Position numbers and translations under genes: made by a program
Shown here: positions 6,421 to 12,749 of the stretch, in pieces
Layout of the letters: the number at the start of each line of letters is the position of its first letter
How positions within the stretch are numbered: the first letter of the stretch is position 1
Notes under the pieces: generated by a model
Told to the model about the DNA's origin: nothing
Seen by the model: the letters and a program-made list of their open reading frames with translations, nothing else
The model's database searches: none
Assembly: GCA_964649745.1 (NCBI GenBank)
Contig: CAZYQI010000057.1
Coordinates: forward strand, 1 to 12,749
Reading direction: 5' to 3'
Length of the DNA stretch: 12,749 nt
Source: CAZEHS01 sp964649745
GTDB lineage: Bacteria > Bacillota > Clostridia > Peptostreptococcales > Acidaminobacteraceae

Positions 6421-8007
6421 TTACTCTGGTTTTCTGTATTTTCTTATCACGCTCTCCGCCGCCAGCATGCCGTCTACCGCCGAAGAAACGATTCCGCCGG
6501 CATAGCCCGCCCCTTCGCCAGCAGGGTAAAGCCCCTTATGGCTGACCGATTCCAAGGTGTTACTGTCACGGTTTATGCGTACCGGCGACGAGCTTCGGGT
6601 TTCAACCCCCGTGAGAACCGCTTGTTCTCCGGCAAATCCCTTGAGCCTGGCGTTCATGGCTTTCAGGCCTTCCCGCAGAGACTCCGTCAGGTCTTCAGAA
6701 TAAATTCCGCTGAGATCCGTCGGCTTTACTCCTGGTTGGTGGCTTAGGAAGACACCTTCCAGGGATTCAGTGGGAACTCCGGCCAGAAAATCGGACACCC
6801 GCTGCACCGGTGCGAAATACCCGCCACCGCCAAGCTTGTATGCCTCCGCTTCAATGCGCCGCTGAAATTCAACCCCTCCCAAGGGACCCGGTTCAAAATC
6901 TCCGGGAGATACGGTTACCAACAGCGCACTGTTGGCGTTCCGGCCATCTCTGGCATGATAGCTCATTCCGTTAACTACCAGATGCTCCGGTTCCGAGGCT
7001 GCACCCACCACATGGCCCCCCGGGCACATGCAGAAGGTGTACACCGCCCGGCCGCTTTTCCCCTGATGGGTAAGGTGATAGTCCGCAGCACCCAAAACCG
7101 GGTGTCCTGCCGCCACGCCATATTGGGAAATGTCGATCATATCTTGAGGATGCTCGATACGAAACCCTACCGCAAAGGGTTTCGGCGTAACGGAAACACC
7201 CATATCCACCAAGGACTCAAATGTATCTCTGGCACTATGGCCGATGGAAAGGATGACGATATCCGACAGGATCTCTTCACCCTGGGCCAGCCTAACTCCC
7301 CGAACCTTTTCTCCGTCGCAAAGCAGTTGCTCCACCCGCTGACCAAATCGAATCTCTCCGCCGAGGGCTTCAATCTGTAGCCGGATGTTCTTCACCACGT
7401 TCTTCAGCTTGTCGGTTCCTACATGGGGCTTTGCGTGATATAGAATTTCTTCCGGAGCGCCGGCTTCGGCCAGCTTCTCTAAAAACCAGCGACTTCGCAG
7501 GTCTCGGGTACGGCATGTGAGCTTTCCATCAGAAAAGCTGCCCGCTCCCCCTTCTCCAAACTGGACATTGGATTCGGGATCAAGAACTCCCGCATCCCAG
7601 AAGGCCTGCACATGACAGGTTCGGGTATCCACATCCCGCCCCCGCTCCAAAACAAGGGGCTTATACCCCTCCAGCGCCAACAGGTAGCCCGCCATAAGGC
7701 CTGCCGGTCCCATACCTACGACAATGGGCCGCATCGCCAGTTTTTCATCCCCAGATACCGGCGGGATGTATTCCTCTTCGTGATAGGCCTGGAATTTCCC
7801 CCTGACCCTTGCGCCATCTGCTACGTCCACAGACAATGTATACACCCTTTGGATGGATTCCTTCTTACGGGCATCAATGGCTTCTCTGAGGATTTTAAGT
7901 TCTCCGATAAACTCCGGCTGTATCCCCAGAAGCTTGGCCACCTTTGTACGGAGCCTGTCGACCGGTTCCTCCAGATTCAGTTTTATCTGTTCCAGTTTCA
8001 GCTTCAT
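6421..8007 (-). CDS. Uncharacterised FAD-dependent dehydrogenase (COG2509-like)
   Basis: A 528-residue flavoprotein of unknown substrate. Residues 1-90 form an N-terminal domain without cofactor motifs. A Rossmann FAD site follows: PIVVGMGPAG (94-103) with Glu121 at the end of the second strand (LVLERG), the ribose-binding acid. Next come NVQFGEGGAGSFSDGKLTC (147-165) and, near the C-terminus, a second FAD-binding signature GEGAGYAGG (497-505) followed by a helix. This layout is that of the COG2509 group, annotated only as FAD-dependent dehydrogenases or oxidoreductases. No membrane segments or signal peptide are visible. Its ATG overlaps the DUF3842 stop by four bases (ATGA), so the two are probably made together. 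I cannot assign a substrate. Confidence 0.88.
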   Translation of the reverse strand: MKLKLEQIKLNLEEPVDRLRTKVAKLLGIQPEFIGELKILREAIDARKKESIQRVYTLSVDVADGARVRGKFQAYHEEEYIPPVSGDEKLAMRPIVVGMGPAGLMAGYLLALEGYKPLVLERGRDVDTRTCHVQAFWDAGVLDPESNVQFGEGGAGSFSDGKLTCRTRDLRSRWFLEKLAEAGAPEEILYHAKPHVGTDKLKNVVKNIRLQIEALGGEIRFGQRVEQLLCDGEKVRGVRLAQGEEILSDIVILSIGHSARDTFESLVDMGVSVTPKPFAVGFRIEHPQDMIDISQYGVAAGHPVLGAADYHLTHQGKSGRAVYTFCMCPGGHVVGAASEPEHLVVNGMSYHARDGRNANSALLVTVSPGDFEPGPLGGVEFQRRIEAEAYKLGGGGYFAPVQRVSDFLAGVPTESLEGVFLSHQPGVKPTDLSGIYSEDLTESLREGLKAMNARLKGFAGEQAVLTGVETRSSSPVRINRDSNTLESVSHKGLYPAGEGAGYAGGIVSSAVDGMLAAESVIRKYRKPE

Positions 8008-8411
8008 AGAAATTTACCAACTTCCGTTGAAACCATATCCATGGCCTCGGATATCTTCATACTCTGAACGCCGACGATTTGTACGTTGCACATATTGAGA
8101 GGCACGATGATTTTCTTCGCCGGGCTTTCCGAAACCGCCTGGGCCATGACGGATGTAATCTCCCCCATCATGGAATCTGCCATCAGGATAGCCATGGGGC
8201 CGATGATAATATCCGCCTTAGCAGCGTTGACCCGCACCGCGTTCTCTCCGGTGGCCCCGGCATCCGCGCCGTTCTTGAGCATATTTCCCGTAGCCACGGC
8301 GTTGGTTCCCAAGGCGATGATTTCAACCGTATCCCCAAAATCGGCCCGAAGTTTGGCAACAACGGTTTTCCCGATGCCACCCCCTTGGCCGTCGATAACT
8401 GCTATTCGCAT
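8004..8411 (-). CDS. DUF3842 family protein
   Basis: A 135-residue protein of unknown function that I recognise as the small DUF3842 family, mainly from Clostridia. The N-terminus MRIAVIDGQGGGIGK has a glycine-rich nucleotide-binding look (Rossmann-like or P-loop-like), but no full Walker motif follows. The remainder alternates strands and helices (IIALGTNAVATGNMLKNGAD, IIIGPMAILMADSMMGEIT). There is no signal peptide or clear membrane span. The start is supported by AAGGAG six bases ahead of the ATG. It is translationally coupled to the FAD dehydrogenase downstream. It may be transcribed on from ndk or separately, since a hairpin repeat lies in the 96-base gap. Confidence 0.82.
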   Translation of the reverse strand: MRIAVIDGQGGGIGKTVVAKLRADFGDTVEIIALGTNAVATGNMLKNGADAGATGENAVRVNAAKADIIIGPMAILMADSMMGEITSVMAQAVSESPAKKIIVPLNMCNVQIVGVQSMKISEAMDMVSTEVGKFL

Positions 8412-8432
8412 AGTTTTCTCCTTGAAAAAATA

Positions 8433-8495
8433 ATAGCCGCGGATAACACGGATTTTCAGAGATTCTCCGTGCGTATCCGTGTGATCCGTGGCTAT
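8433..8495. repeat. Hairpin-forming dispersed repeat between ndk and the DUF3842 gene
   Basis: Left arm 8433-8453 (ATAGCCGCGGATAACACGGA plus T) and right arm 8475-8495 are reverse complements over 21 bases with two mismatches, and the loop is 21 bases. On the minus strand the hairpin begins 12 bases after the ndk stop and is followed by ATTATTTTTTC, so it could also end or attenuate ndk transcripts. The right-arm sequence recurs at 6393-6415. Repeats of the CCGTGTNATCCGTGGCTA type are familiar from many bacterial genomes. Confidence 0.65.
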
Positions 8496-8507
8496 GGTCG
8501 TATGTTT

Positions 8508-8933
8508 TTAATCATTGTACTCCGGAAACCACAGCTCAATCTCTCTTTTTGCATCTTCCACCGTTGCGGAGCCGTGGACACAGTTTCGCTGCTTATCGGT
8601 GCCGTAAAGATCGCGAACGGTTCCGGGATCCGCCTTCAGGGGGTCGGTGGCCCCGTTGATGCGCCGCACATGCTCCACAGCATCGGCCCCACCCAGCACA
8701 ACCGCAATCACCGGCCCTTCCTGCATGAAATCCAGAAGGGCTTTGAGAAAGGATTTTCCTGAATGCTCCGCATAATGGGTTTCAAAAAACCGTTTGGAAG
8801 GACGCAGAAGCTTCAACCCCAATATTTTCAGTTCTGCTTCCTCATACATGGATAAAAGCGTTCCTGTGAGACCCCTGGAGTACGCGTCCGGTTTTATGAG
8901 AACCAGTGTCTTTTCAACTGTTGGTTGCAACAC
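8508..8933 (-). CDS. ndk: Nucleoside diphosphate kinase
   Basis: It transfers the gamma-phosphate between nucleoside di- and triphosphates through a phospho-histidine, for example UDP to UTP. Motifs are EKTLVLIKPDA at the N-terminus with the nucleotide-binding Lys, HYAEHSGKSF, GPVIAVVL, RRINGATDP, PGTVRDLYG and the active-site QRNCVHGSATVEDAKREI with His120. The start is uncertain. A GTG at 8933 (141 residues) lies 5 bases after a GGGGGG run and is chosen; a TTG at 8930 is almost as good. A GTG at 8966 overlapping the upstream stop would add 11 residues not expected in the family. It follows the membrane microprotein gene by about 32 bases, so it probably shares the AmmeMemoRadiSam transcript. 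Confidence 0.95.
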   Translation of the reverse strand: MLQPTVEKTLVLIKPDAYSRGLTGTLLSMYEEAELKILGLKLLRPSKRFFETHYAEHSGKSFLKALLDFMQEGPVIAVVLGGADAVEHVRRINGATDPLKADPGTVRDLYGTDKQRNCVHGSATVEDAKREIELWFPEYND

Positions 8934-8965
8934 AAGGACCCCCCAACTCTTTTTCAAGTACTGCA

Positions 8966-9160
8966 CTAGTCATTCTTTTTTTCCGGATCGATGGCTTCCT
9001 TCAATTCAACCATCCCCAGTTCACGGGCTCTGAGAATGATCTCCGCATCCGACATCTTTGGCTTTTGCCACGCCAAGACAATGCTCTGTATCCCTCCGAA
9101 AAGGAACACCATCCCCAAGACCAGCAGAATGATGGCGATTCGTATCTTGTTAAGGTTCAT
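8966..9160 (-). CDS. Small single-pass membrane protein, function unknown
   Basis: A 64-residue protein. Residues 1-7 are short and basic (MNLNKIR), residues 8-31 form one hydrophobic helix (IAIILLVLGMVFLFGGIQS...), and residues 32-64 are a charged, probably helical tail (MSDAEIILRARELGMVELKEA). The tail motif DAEIILRARELGM resembles one I associate with short MltG-like or hypothetical Firmicutes membrane proteins, but I cannot assign it. The start codon lies three bases after the stop of the radical SAM gene, so co-expression is very likely. Basic residues flank the helix on both sides, leaving topology unclear. Confidence 0.8.
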   Translation of the reverse strand: MNLNKIRIAIILLVLGMVFLFGGIQSIVLAWQKPKMSDAEIILRARELGMVELKEAIDPEKKND

Positions 9161-9163
9161 GGT

Positions 9164-10159
9164 CTACCTGCTTATCCGAATAGGAGACGGCGTTCCACAG
9201 AATATGCAGGAACCGTCTTCTTTAATGTGGGTTCGAATGCCTTCACTTCTTTCCACCAACACCTGTCCACATCCGGAACAAAGGGTGTCGCGGTTTTCCT
9301 CGGGAACATTTCCGATGTACACATACATGAGTTCCTGTCTGGCCACGTCCCGAAGCCGCTCCATAAGCGCCACGCTGGTGGAGGGCAGATGCATATTGTA
9401 CGCAGGAAAATAGCGGCTTAGGTGCAAGGGGATCTCCGGGTTGACGGAAGCGATGAATCGGGCGACATCGTGTACCTCTTCCTCTGTCGTGTTAAGCCCC
9501 TCGATCAGCAGGGTTGTGATTTCCACATGACACGACGCCGCGCTGCGACGGATATACTCCAGTACCGGCTCAAGGCTTCCACCGCAATGGGTCGTATAAA
9601 ATTCAGGGTTCATAGACTTTAGATCAATATTCATGGCGTCGATAAGCGGCAAAAGAGCTTTCAGCGGCTCCTGATTCATATATCCGTTGGTGACCAGCAC
9701 GTTCTTTTTCCCATGTGCCCGTATGCCCTGGGCGATATCCGTCATGAACTCATACCAAATGGTAGGCTCATTGTAGGTGTAGGCGATTCCAAGATTGTCG
9801 TTCTCGTTGCAGGCGATGTCCACCAGATTTTGTGCAGTGGTTTCAATCATATCCGGACTGCCTTGAGAAATCATATAATTCTGACAGAAATCACAGGTGA
9901 AATTGCAGCCGAAGCTTCCCACAGAAAATATCTTGGAGCCGGGATGGAAATGATAGAGAGGCTTTTTTTCGATGGGGTCCTTTCCGTAGGATGCTACCCG
10001 CCCATAGCTTCTGGCAATAAGGACACCCTCTTCGTTGACACGGGTCCGGCAACGGCCCTTGCCTCCCGGGTGTATATGGCAGCGGTGCGGGCAAAGGTCA
10101 CAAACCACCGCTCTGTTTTCCGTATGTGTATAGTAGCTCGCTTCCTTTTTCTGAAGCAT
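9164..10159 (-). CDS. AmmeMemoRadiSam system radical SAM enzyme
   Basis: A 331-residue radical SAM protein. The [4Fe-4S]/SAM motif is C-x3-C-x2-C at Cys85, Cys89 and Cys92 (GCNFTCDFCQNY), followed by TYNEPT (128-133), a region typical of the pyruvate-formate-lyase-activase-like branch. It carries extra cysteine clusters: N-terminal Cys20, Cys23, Cys27 and Cys37 (CDLCPHRC...GKGRC), and C-terminal Cys294/297 and Cys318/321 in a zinc-ribbon-like pattern after the conserved YIGNVPEENRDTLC. This layout matches the family that travels with Memo and AMMECR1 proteins, and the fused partner gene lies 39 bases upstream. The ATG at 10159 is chosen because GGGGGAGG sits five bases ahead; an ATG eight codons upstream lacks such a site. 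The substrate is unknown. Confidence 0.92.
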   Translation of the reverse strand: MLQKKEASYYTHTENRAVVCDLCPHRCHIHPGGKGRCRTRVNEEGVLIARSYGRVASYGKDPIEKKPLYHFHPGSKIFSVGSFGCNFTCDFCQNYMISQGSPDMIETTAQNLVDIACNENDNLGIAYTYNEPTIWYEFMTDIAQGIRAHGKKNVLVTNGYMNQEPLKALLPLIDAMNIDLKSMNPEFYTTHCGGSLEPVLEYIRRSAASCHVEITTLLIEGLNTTEEEVHDVARFIASVNPEIPLHLSRYFPAYNMHLPSTSVALMERLRDVARQELMYVYIGNVPEENRDTLCSGCGQVLVERSEGIRTHIKEDGSCIFCGTPSPIRISR

Positions 10160-10198
10160 GTAATCCTCCCCCGTGCCGTCCATCGTTGGGCTGGACGG

Positions 10199-11599
10199 TC
10201 AATGATGCCGAATCACTTCAAATCGCTGCAGGGTATAGTCTTCTGATTCCATTATACCTGCTTTTTGAAGCGCAATACGTATTTGTTCTTCGGCAGTGTC
10301 CACACCCTCAAGATCCGGCAGGAGCAACCCCCGTTTCATCCCCTTCTGAACAATGACTCCATAGCGTTTCGGGTCCAGTTCCGCCCTTGAGCGGACGGGC
10401 TCACTGGCCATAAGGACATCCACCGAAATTGTCAGATCCTCCAGCTCATCCTCCTCTATGGGCGGGAAGCGCGGATCCTCCGTGGATGCCTTGACCGCAT
10501 TGTCGATAATTTCATGGGCAACGGACTCCGTCGTGGGAGCAAAGGTGCCGATGCACCCCCGCAGCCCTCCCGGACCCTTGATGGATACGAAAACCCCGTA
10601 GCGGTCCTTCGTCATCGCCGCGGGCAATCCTTCAGGGATCCCAGGGGTTCGCCCTGAAACGATAAATGCTTCAATGGTGTCCCTTGCCAGCTTTACCCAA
10701 GGATCTTCACTGCTGCGCCGAACCACCCTGGCTCTTTCCCAGGCCTCCTGCAAGCGCAGGAGACCGCTTTCGCAGCGCCCCTTCGCCGTAAAGGAACAGA
10801 CGCCATACCCTACACCGAAGGGGCCCTCGTAGGAATAGCAGGCTGATTGGAGCTCCGTTCCGTCCAGAACACCCCCCAGAATGGCGAGTGAACGGTATGC
10901 ACATTCCCCGGCGTTTTTGACAAGGGCGCTGTCCATGGTGAGCAGTCCGGCAAAATCTCCGTTCGTCATAAATCCCATGGCGGCTTCGTCGAAGCGGGGG
11001 CCATCGGGATGAAATACATAGGGGCCGTCATCCTTCAGGCAGTGGGATAGATCTCCGCTGGCGATGACGGCGATGCGTTCGTCCGACTCGCTGAACAAGC
11101 GGTTCAGCAGTTGACCGAATATGAAAAGCCGGGGTACGGACAACAGTCCATAGGTTATATGAATAAGGCGGTAGTTTTTCCACTGCTGATTGATAAAATA
11201 TAGCGGCACTTGCACACCGTGGTCCAGCTCCGTGGTCGTGCGATAGGTATGGGCACTGGTTTTATCGATTCGAACTACCGGCACGTCGATTTTTCCTGCT
11301 TCATGGATGATGCGTTCCACCCACTCCACTGCATTGGTTCTTTCAACAGAAACCCCCGGTGCTCCAAATGCTTTGAGATCCCCATGGAGTATCAGCTCGC
11401 CGCCGATAGCCAGTCCATCGGTAAACAGGGGGCCGTGGGGCGTGATGACAACAACCGTATCCGGAGCCTGACCCTTCAGGTGCAGGGCTGCCTGGGCATA
11501 TCCCATTATGGTTTTTTCGCAGGCCCGTTCCCTGCCATTGCCAACCTCTCGGATAAGCACAGGGGGATGGGGCATTAGATATCCTGCTGTAACTGGCAT
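10199..11599 (-). CDS. AmmeMemoRadiSam system fusion protein: Memo (B) + AMMECR1 (A)
   Basis: A 466-residue two-domain protein. Residues 1 to about 275 are a Memo domain of the LigB/class III dioxygenase fold. Candidate metal-site residues are His11 (MPHPP), His55 (TPHGPLF), His127 (ELDHGVQVPL), His186 (SGDLSH) and the acidic/Cys pair at 232-233 (GEC). Residues from about 295 to 466 are an AMMECR1 domain with the signature GGLRGCIGTF (344-353) and DPRFPP (375-380). In many genomes the two are separate genes; here they form one chain. The ATG has a near-perfect GGAGGTGAT site. It heads the operon with the radical SAM gene. Memo and AMMECR1 homologues occur in animals and archaea, but the bacterial system's reaction is, to my knowledge, not established. 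Confidence 0.94.
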   Translation of the reverse strand: MPVTAGYLMPHPPVLIREVGNGRERACEKTIMGYAQAALHLKGQAPDTVVVITPHGPLFTDGLAIGGELILHGDLKAFGAPGVSVERTNAVEWVERIIHEAGKIDVPVVRIDKTSAHTYRTTTELDHGVQVPLYFINQQWKNYRLIHITYGLLSVPRLFIFGQLLNRLFSESDERIAVIASGDLSHCLKDDGPYVFHPDGPRFDEAAMGFMTNGDFAGLLTMDSALVKNAGECAYRSLAILGGVLDGTELQSACYSYEGPFGVGYGVCSFTAKGRCESGLLRLQEAWERARVVRRSSEDPWVKLARDTIEAFIVSGRTPGIPEGLPAAMTKDRYGVFVSIKGPGGLRGCIGTFAPTTESVAHEIIDNAVKASTEDPRFPPIEEDELEDLTISVDVLMASEPVRSRAELDPKRYGVIVQKGMKRGLLLPDLEGVDTAEEQIRIALQKAGIMESEDYTLQRFEVIRHH

Positions 11600-11639
11600 G
11601 TAATCACCTCCGGCGTTGAGTTCTCAATGACACACTCTA

Positions 11640-11645
11640 ATTATA
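11640..11645 (-). promoter_or_regulatory. Candidate -10 box ahead of the Memo-AMMECR1 gene
   Basis: On the minus strand, 11645-11640 reads TATAAT exactly, 41 bases before the start codon and after the rpsI terminator. No good -35 box is at 16-18 bases; a TTGACA at 11677-11672 is 26 bases away. So a promoter here is likely, but its exact form is unclear. Confidence 0.4.
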
Positions 11646-11674
11646 TCGGATAGGATTCCTTTTACCCGTTTTGT

Positions 11675-11711
11675 CAAAAAATAAACAAAGCACTGCTTGT
11701 GCAGTGCTTTG
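11675..11711 (-). terminator. Terminator of rplM-rpsI
   Basis: CAAAGCACTGC (11686-11696) pairs with GCAGTGCTTTG (11701-11711) over 11 pairs around a 4-base loop. On the minus strand it is followed by TTTATTTTTTG. It lies 9 bases after the rpsI stop, so it closes the ribosomal protein operon. Confidence 0.9.
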
Positions 11712-11719
11712 GATGTGTC

Positions 11720-12112
11720 TTAACGTTTGGAGAACTGAGGCGCTCTACGAGCAGCTTTCAGGCCGTATTTCTTTCTTTCCTTCATACGGGAATCCCGTGT
11801 GAGGAAACCTTCTTTTTTCAAGGTTGCACGAAGCTCTGCATCTGTTTTGATGAGGGCTCTGGAGATACCCTGACGGATAGCGCCTGCCTGACCTGTGTAA
11901 CCGCCGCCAAGTGCTTTGATGATGACATCGTACTTGGAAAGCGTGTCGGTTACTGTAAGGGGCCGACGAACTTCGCGACGAAGGGTCTCGAAGTTGAAGT
12001 ATTCGTCCACCGGACGATTGTTTACTGTGATCTTGCCGTTTCCGGGAACAAGACGGACACAGGCGACGGAGCTCTTTCTTCTGCCAGTGCCTTGGAATTG
12101 AACGTTAGCCAT
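11720..12112 (-). CDS. rpsI: 30S ribosomal protein S9
   Basis: The 130 residues are the standard S9 length. Recognisable features are the N-terminal FQGTGRRKSSVACVRL, GNGKITVNNRPVDEYF, the central IIKALGGGYTGQAGAIRQGISRAL and the conserved basic C-terminus ending APQFSKR, whose last residues reach the ribosomal P site. The start is set by GAGGAGG seven bases ahead of the ATG. It follows rplM by 19 bases, the gene order found in nearly all bacteria, and is followed by a strong terminator. Confidence 0.98.
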   Translation of the reverse strand: MANVQFQGTGRRKSSVACVRLVPGNGKITVNNRPVDEYFNFETLRREVRRPLTVTDTLSKYDVIIKALGGGYTGQAGAIRQGISRALIKTDAELRATLKKEGFLTRDSRMKERKKYGLKAARRAPQFSKR

Positions 12113-12131
12113 GAATGATCCTCCTCACCTA

Positions 12132-12560
12132 TTAAATGTCCAGCATTTCGGGTTGTTGTGCCTGATGGTTGTGCTCAGCGCCTCGGTATACTTTGAGTTT
12201 GCTCAGCATTTTCGCACCCAGGCTGTTTTTCGGCAACATCCCTTTTACAGCATGATGGACCACTTCTTCTGGATGATCTTTCATCATGACCCGGTATGTT
12301 CTTTCTTTCATGTGACCCACATAACCTGTGTGCCATCTGTAAATCTTTTGATCCAGCTTGCGACCAGTCAGTACGACTTTATCGGCATTGATGACGATTA
12401 CAAAGTCACCCGTATCGACGTGTGGTGTAAAGATAGGTTTATGCTTGCCTCTCAGGACTGTAGCGATCTCTGTGGCCATACGCCCCAGTGTCTTTCCGGA
12501 GGCGTCAACAACATACCACTTCTGTTCTACTTCTAACGGTTTTGCGACGAATGATTTCAT
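12132..12560 (-). CDS. rplM: 50S ribosomal protein L13
   Basis: The 142 residues are normal for L13. Motifs are WYVVDASGKTLGRMATEIA (15-33), LRGKHKPIFTPHVDTGDFV, NADKVVLTGRKLDQKIYRW (58-76), GHMKERTYRVMM and MLPKNSLGAKMLSKLKVY near the C-terminus. The ribosome-binding site AGGAGG lies just upstream of the ATG. It heads the rplM-rpsI operon, driven by the promoter at 12642-12670. Confidence 0.98.
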   Translation of the reverse strand: MKSFVAKPLEVEQKWYVVDASGKTLGRMATEIATVLRGKHKPIFTPHVDTGDFVIVINADKVVLTGRKLDQKIYRWHTGYVGHMKERTYRVMMKDHPEEVVHHAVKGMLPKNSLGAKMLSKLKVYRGAEHNHQAQQPEMLDI

Positions 12561-12598
12561 GCTCTTCCTCCTAGCAACTGCTTCTCACCTGTAGTTAC

Positions 12599-12630
12599 GT
12601 GTATTACAACCGGGGCTGGTTCATGTACAC
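12599..12630 (-). promoter_or_regulatory. Hairpin in the rplM leader, possible autoregulatory site
   Basis: GTGTA (12599-12603) pairs with TACAC (12626-12630), and AACC (12608-12611) with GGTT (12618-12621), giving a two-part stem with an internal loop, between the predicted transcription start and the rplM ribosome-binding site. L13 leaders with a conserved structure are known in Firmicutes; I cannot confirm that this matches that family by eye. Confidence 0.35.
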
Positions 12631-12641
12631 AGAACATATAT

Positions 12642-12670
12642 ATTTTAATACGGCACCGGCGGATAGTCAA
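12642..12670 (-). promoter_or_regulatory. Promoter of rplM-rpsI
   Basis: On the minus strand there is TTGACT (12670-12665), a 17-base spacer, then TAAAAT (12647-12642), giving a start near 12635 and a leader of about 75 bases. The sequence upstream (12671-12700) is A/T-rich. Beyond this, to the window end, I see only a weak ACATAA/TTATGT stem (12730-12745) and no gene. Confidence 0.7.
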
Positions 12671-12749
12671 TAGAATAATTAATATTTTACGGATATATCT
12701 GAACGATAAGCGATAATGTCCTGTTATAACATAAAGGATTATGTCCCAA

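Noticed and set aside
6253..6747. A 164-codon plus-strand open frame covering the repeat region and the end of the FAD dehydrogenase gene.
   Set aside because: It starts inside the REP-like element and runs antisense to a clear gene; its translation is low-complexity and basic, as shadow frames usually are.
11640..11677. A TTGACA (11677-11672) combined with TATAAT (11645-11640) as a full promoter.
   Set aside because: The 26-base spacing is far outside the 16-18 range; only the -10 box is reported, with low confidence.
12559..12749. A minus-strand frame open from the right edge to 12559, possibly the end of an upstream gene such as truA.
   Set aside because: It crosses the rplM promoter and leader, and the translation shows no recognisable C-terminus; the region is A/T-rich non-coding in character.
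1..12749. CRISPR arrays, tRNA genes, prophage or insertion sequence genes.
   Set aside because: I looked for regular spaced repeats, cloverleaf ends and transposase motifs and saw none.

Overview
The window looks like chromosomal DNA of a Firmicute, most likely a member of the Clostridia. The evidence is PyrR-type attenuators, a clostridial-length PyrF, a PyrK/PyrDB dihydroorotate dehydrogenase, a separate PyrI, strong GGAGG ribosome-binding sites, and small Firmicutes-type conserved proteins. I cannot name the genus. All assignments come from reading motifs, with no database search.

Layout, left to right. Positions 1 to about 160 hold the promoter and leader of an rRNA operon that runs leftward out of the window; the first few bases are the 5' end of 16S rRNA. 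Positions 370-4292 are a leftward pyrimidine operon, pyrC-pyrF-pyrK-pyrD, whose genes overlap at every junction. Positions 4293-4717 are a divergent control region with two back-to-back sigma-A-like promoters, each followed by a PyrR-binding hairpin and an intrinsic terminator. Positions 4718-6077 are the rightward pyrBI operon (aspartate transcarbamoylase catalytic and regulatory chains), ending in a strong terminator. Positions 6190-6420 are gene-free and carry a REP-like inverted pair plus a short dispersed repeat.

From 6421 to the right end everything is on the minus strand, read right to left. rplM-rpsI (ribosomal proteins L13 and S9) end at a terminator near 11,690. Next come a Memo-AMMECR1 fusion protein, its partner radical SAM enzyme, a 64-residue single-pass membrane protein and nucleoside diphosphate kinase. 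After a hairpin repeat follow a DUF3842 protein and an FAD-dependent dehydrogenase of the COG2509 type.

Together the pyr genes supply steps 2, 3, 4 and 6 of UMP synthesis. carAB, pyrE and pyrR are not in the window, so the attenuators predict a pyrR elsewhere. The least understood part is 8508-11599: the AmmeMemoRadiSam system, whose family is known but whose biochemical job is, to my knowledge, unsettled, here packed tightly with a membrane microprotein and ndk.
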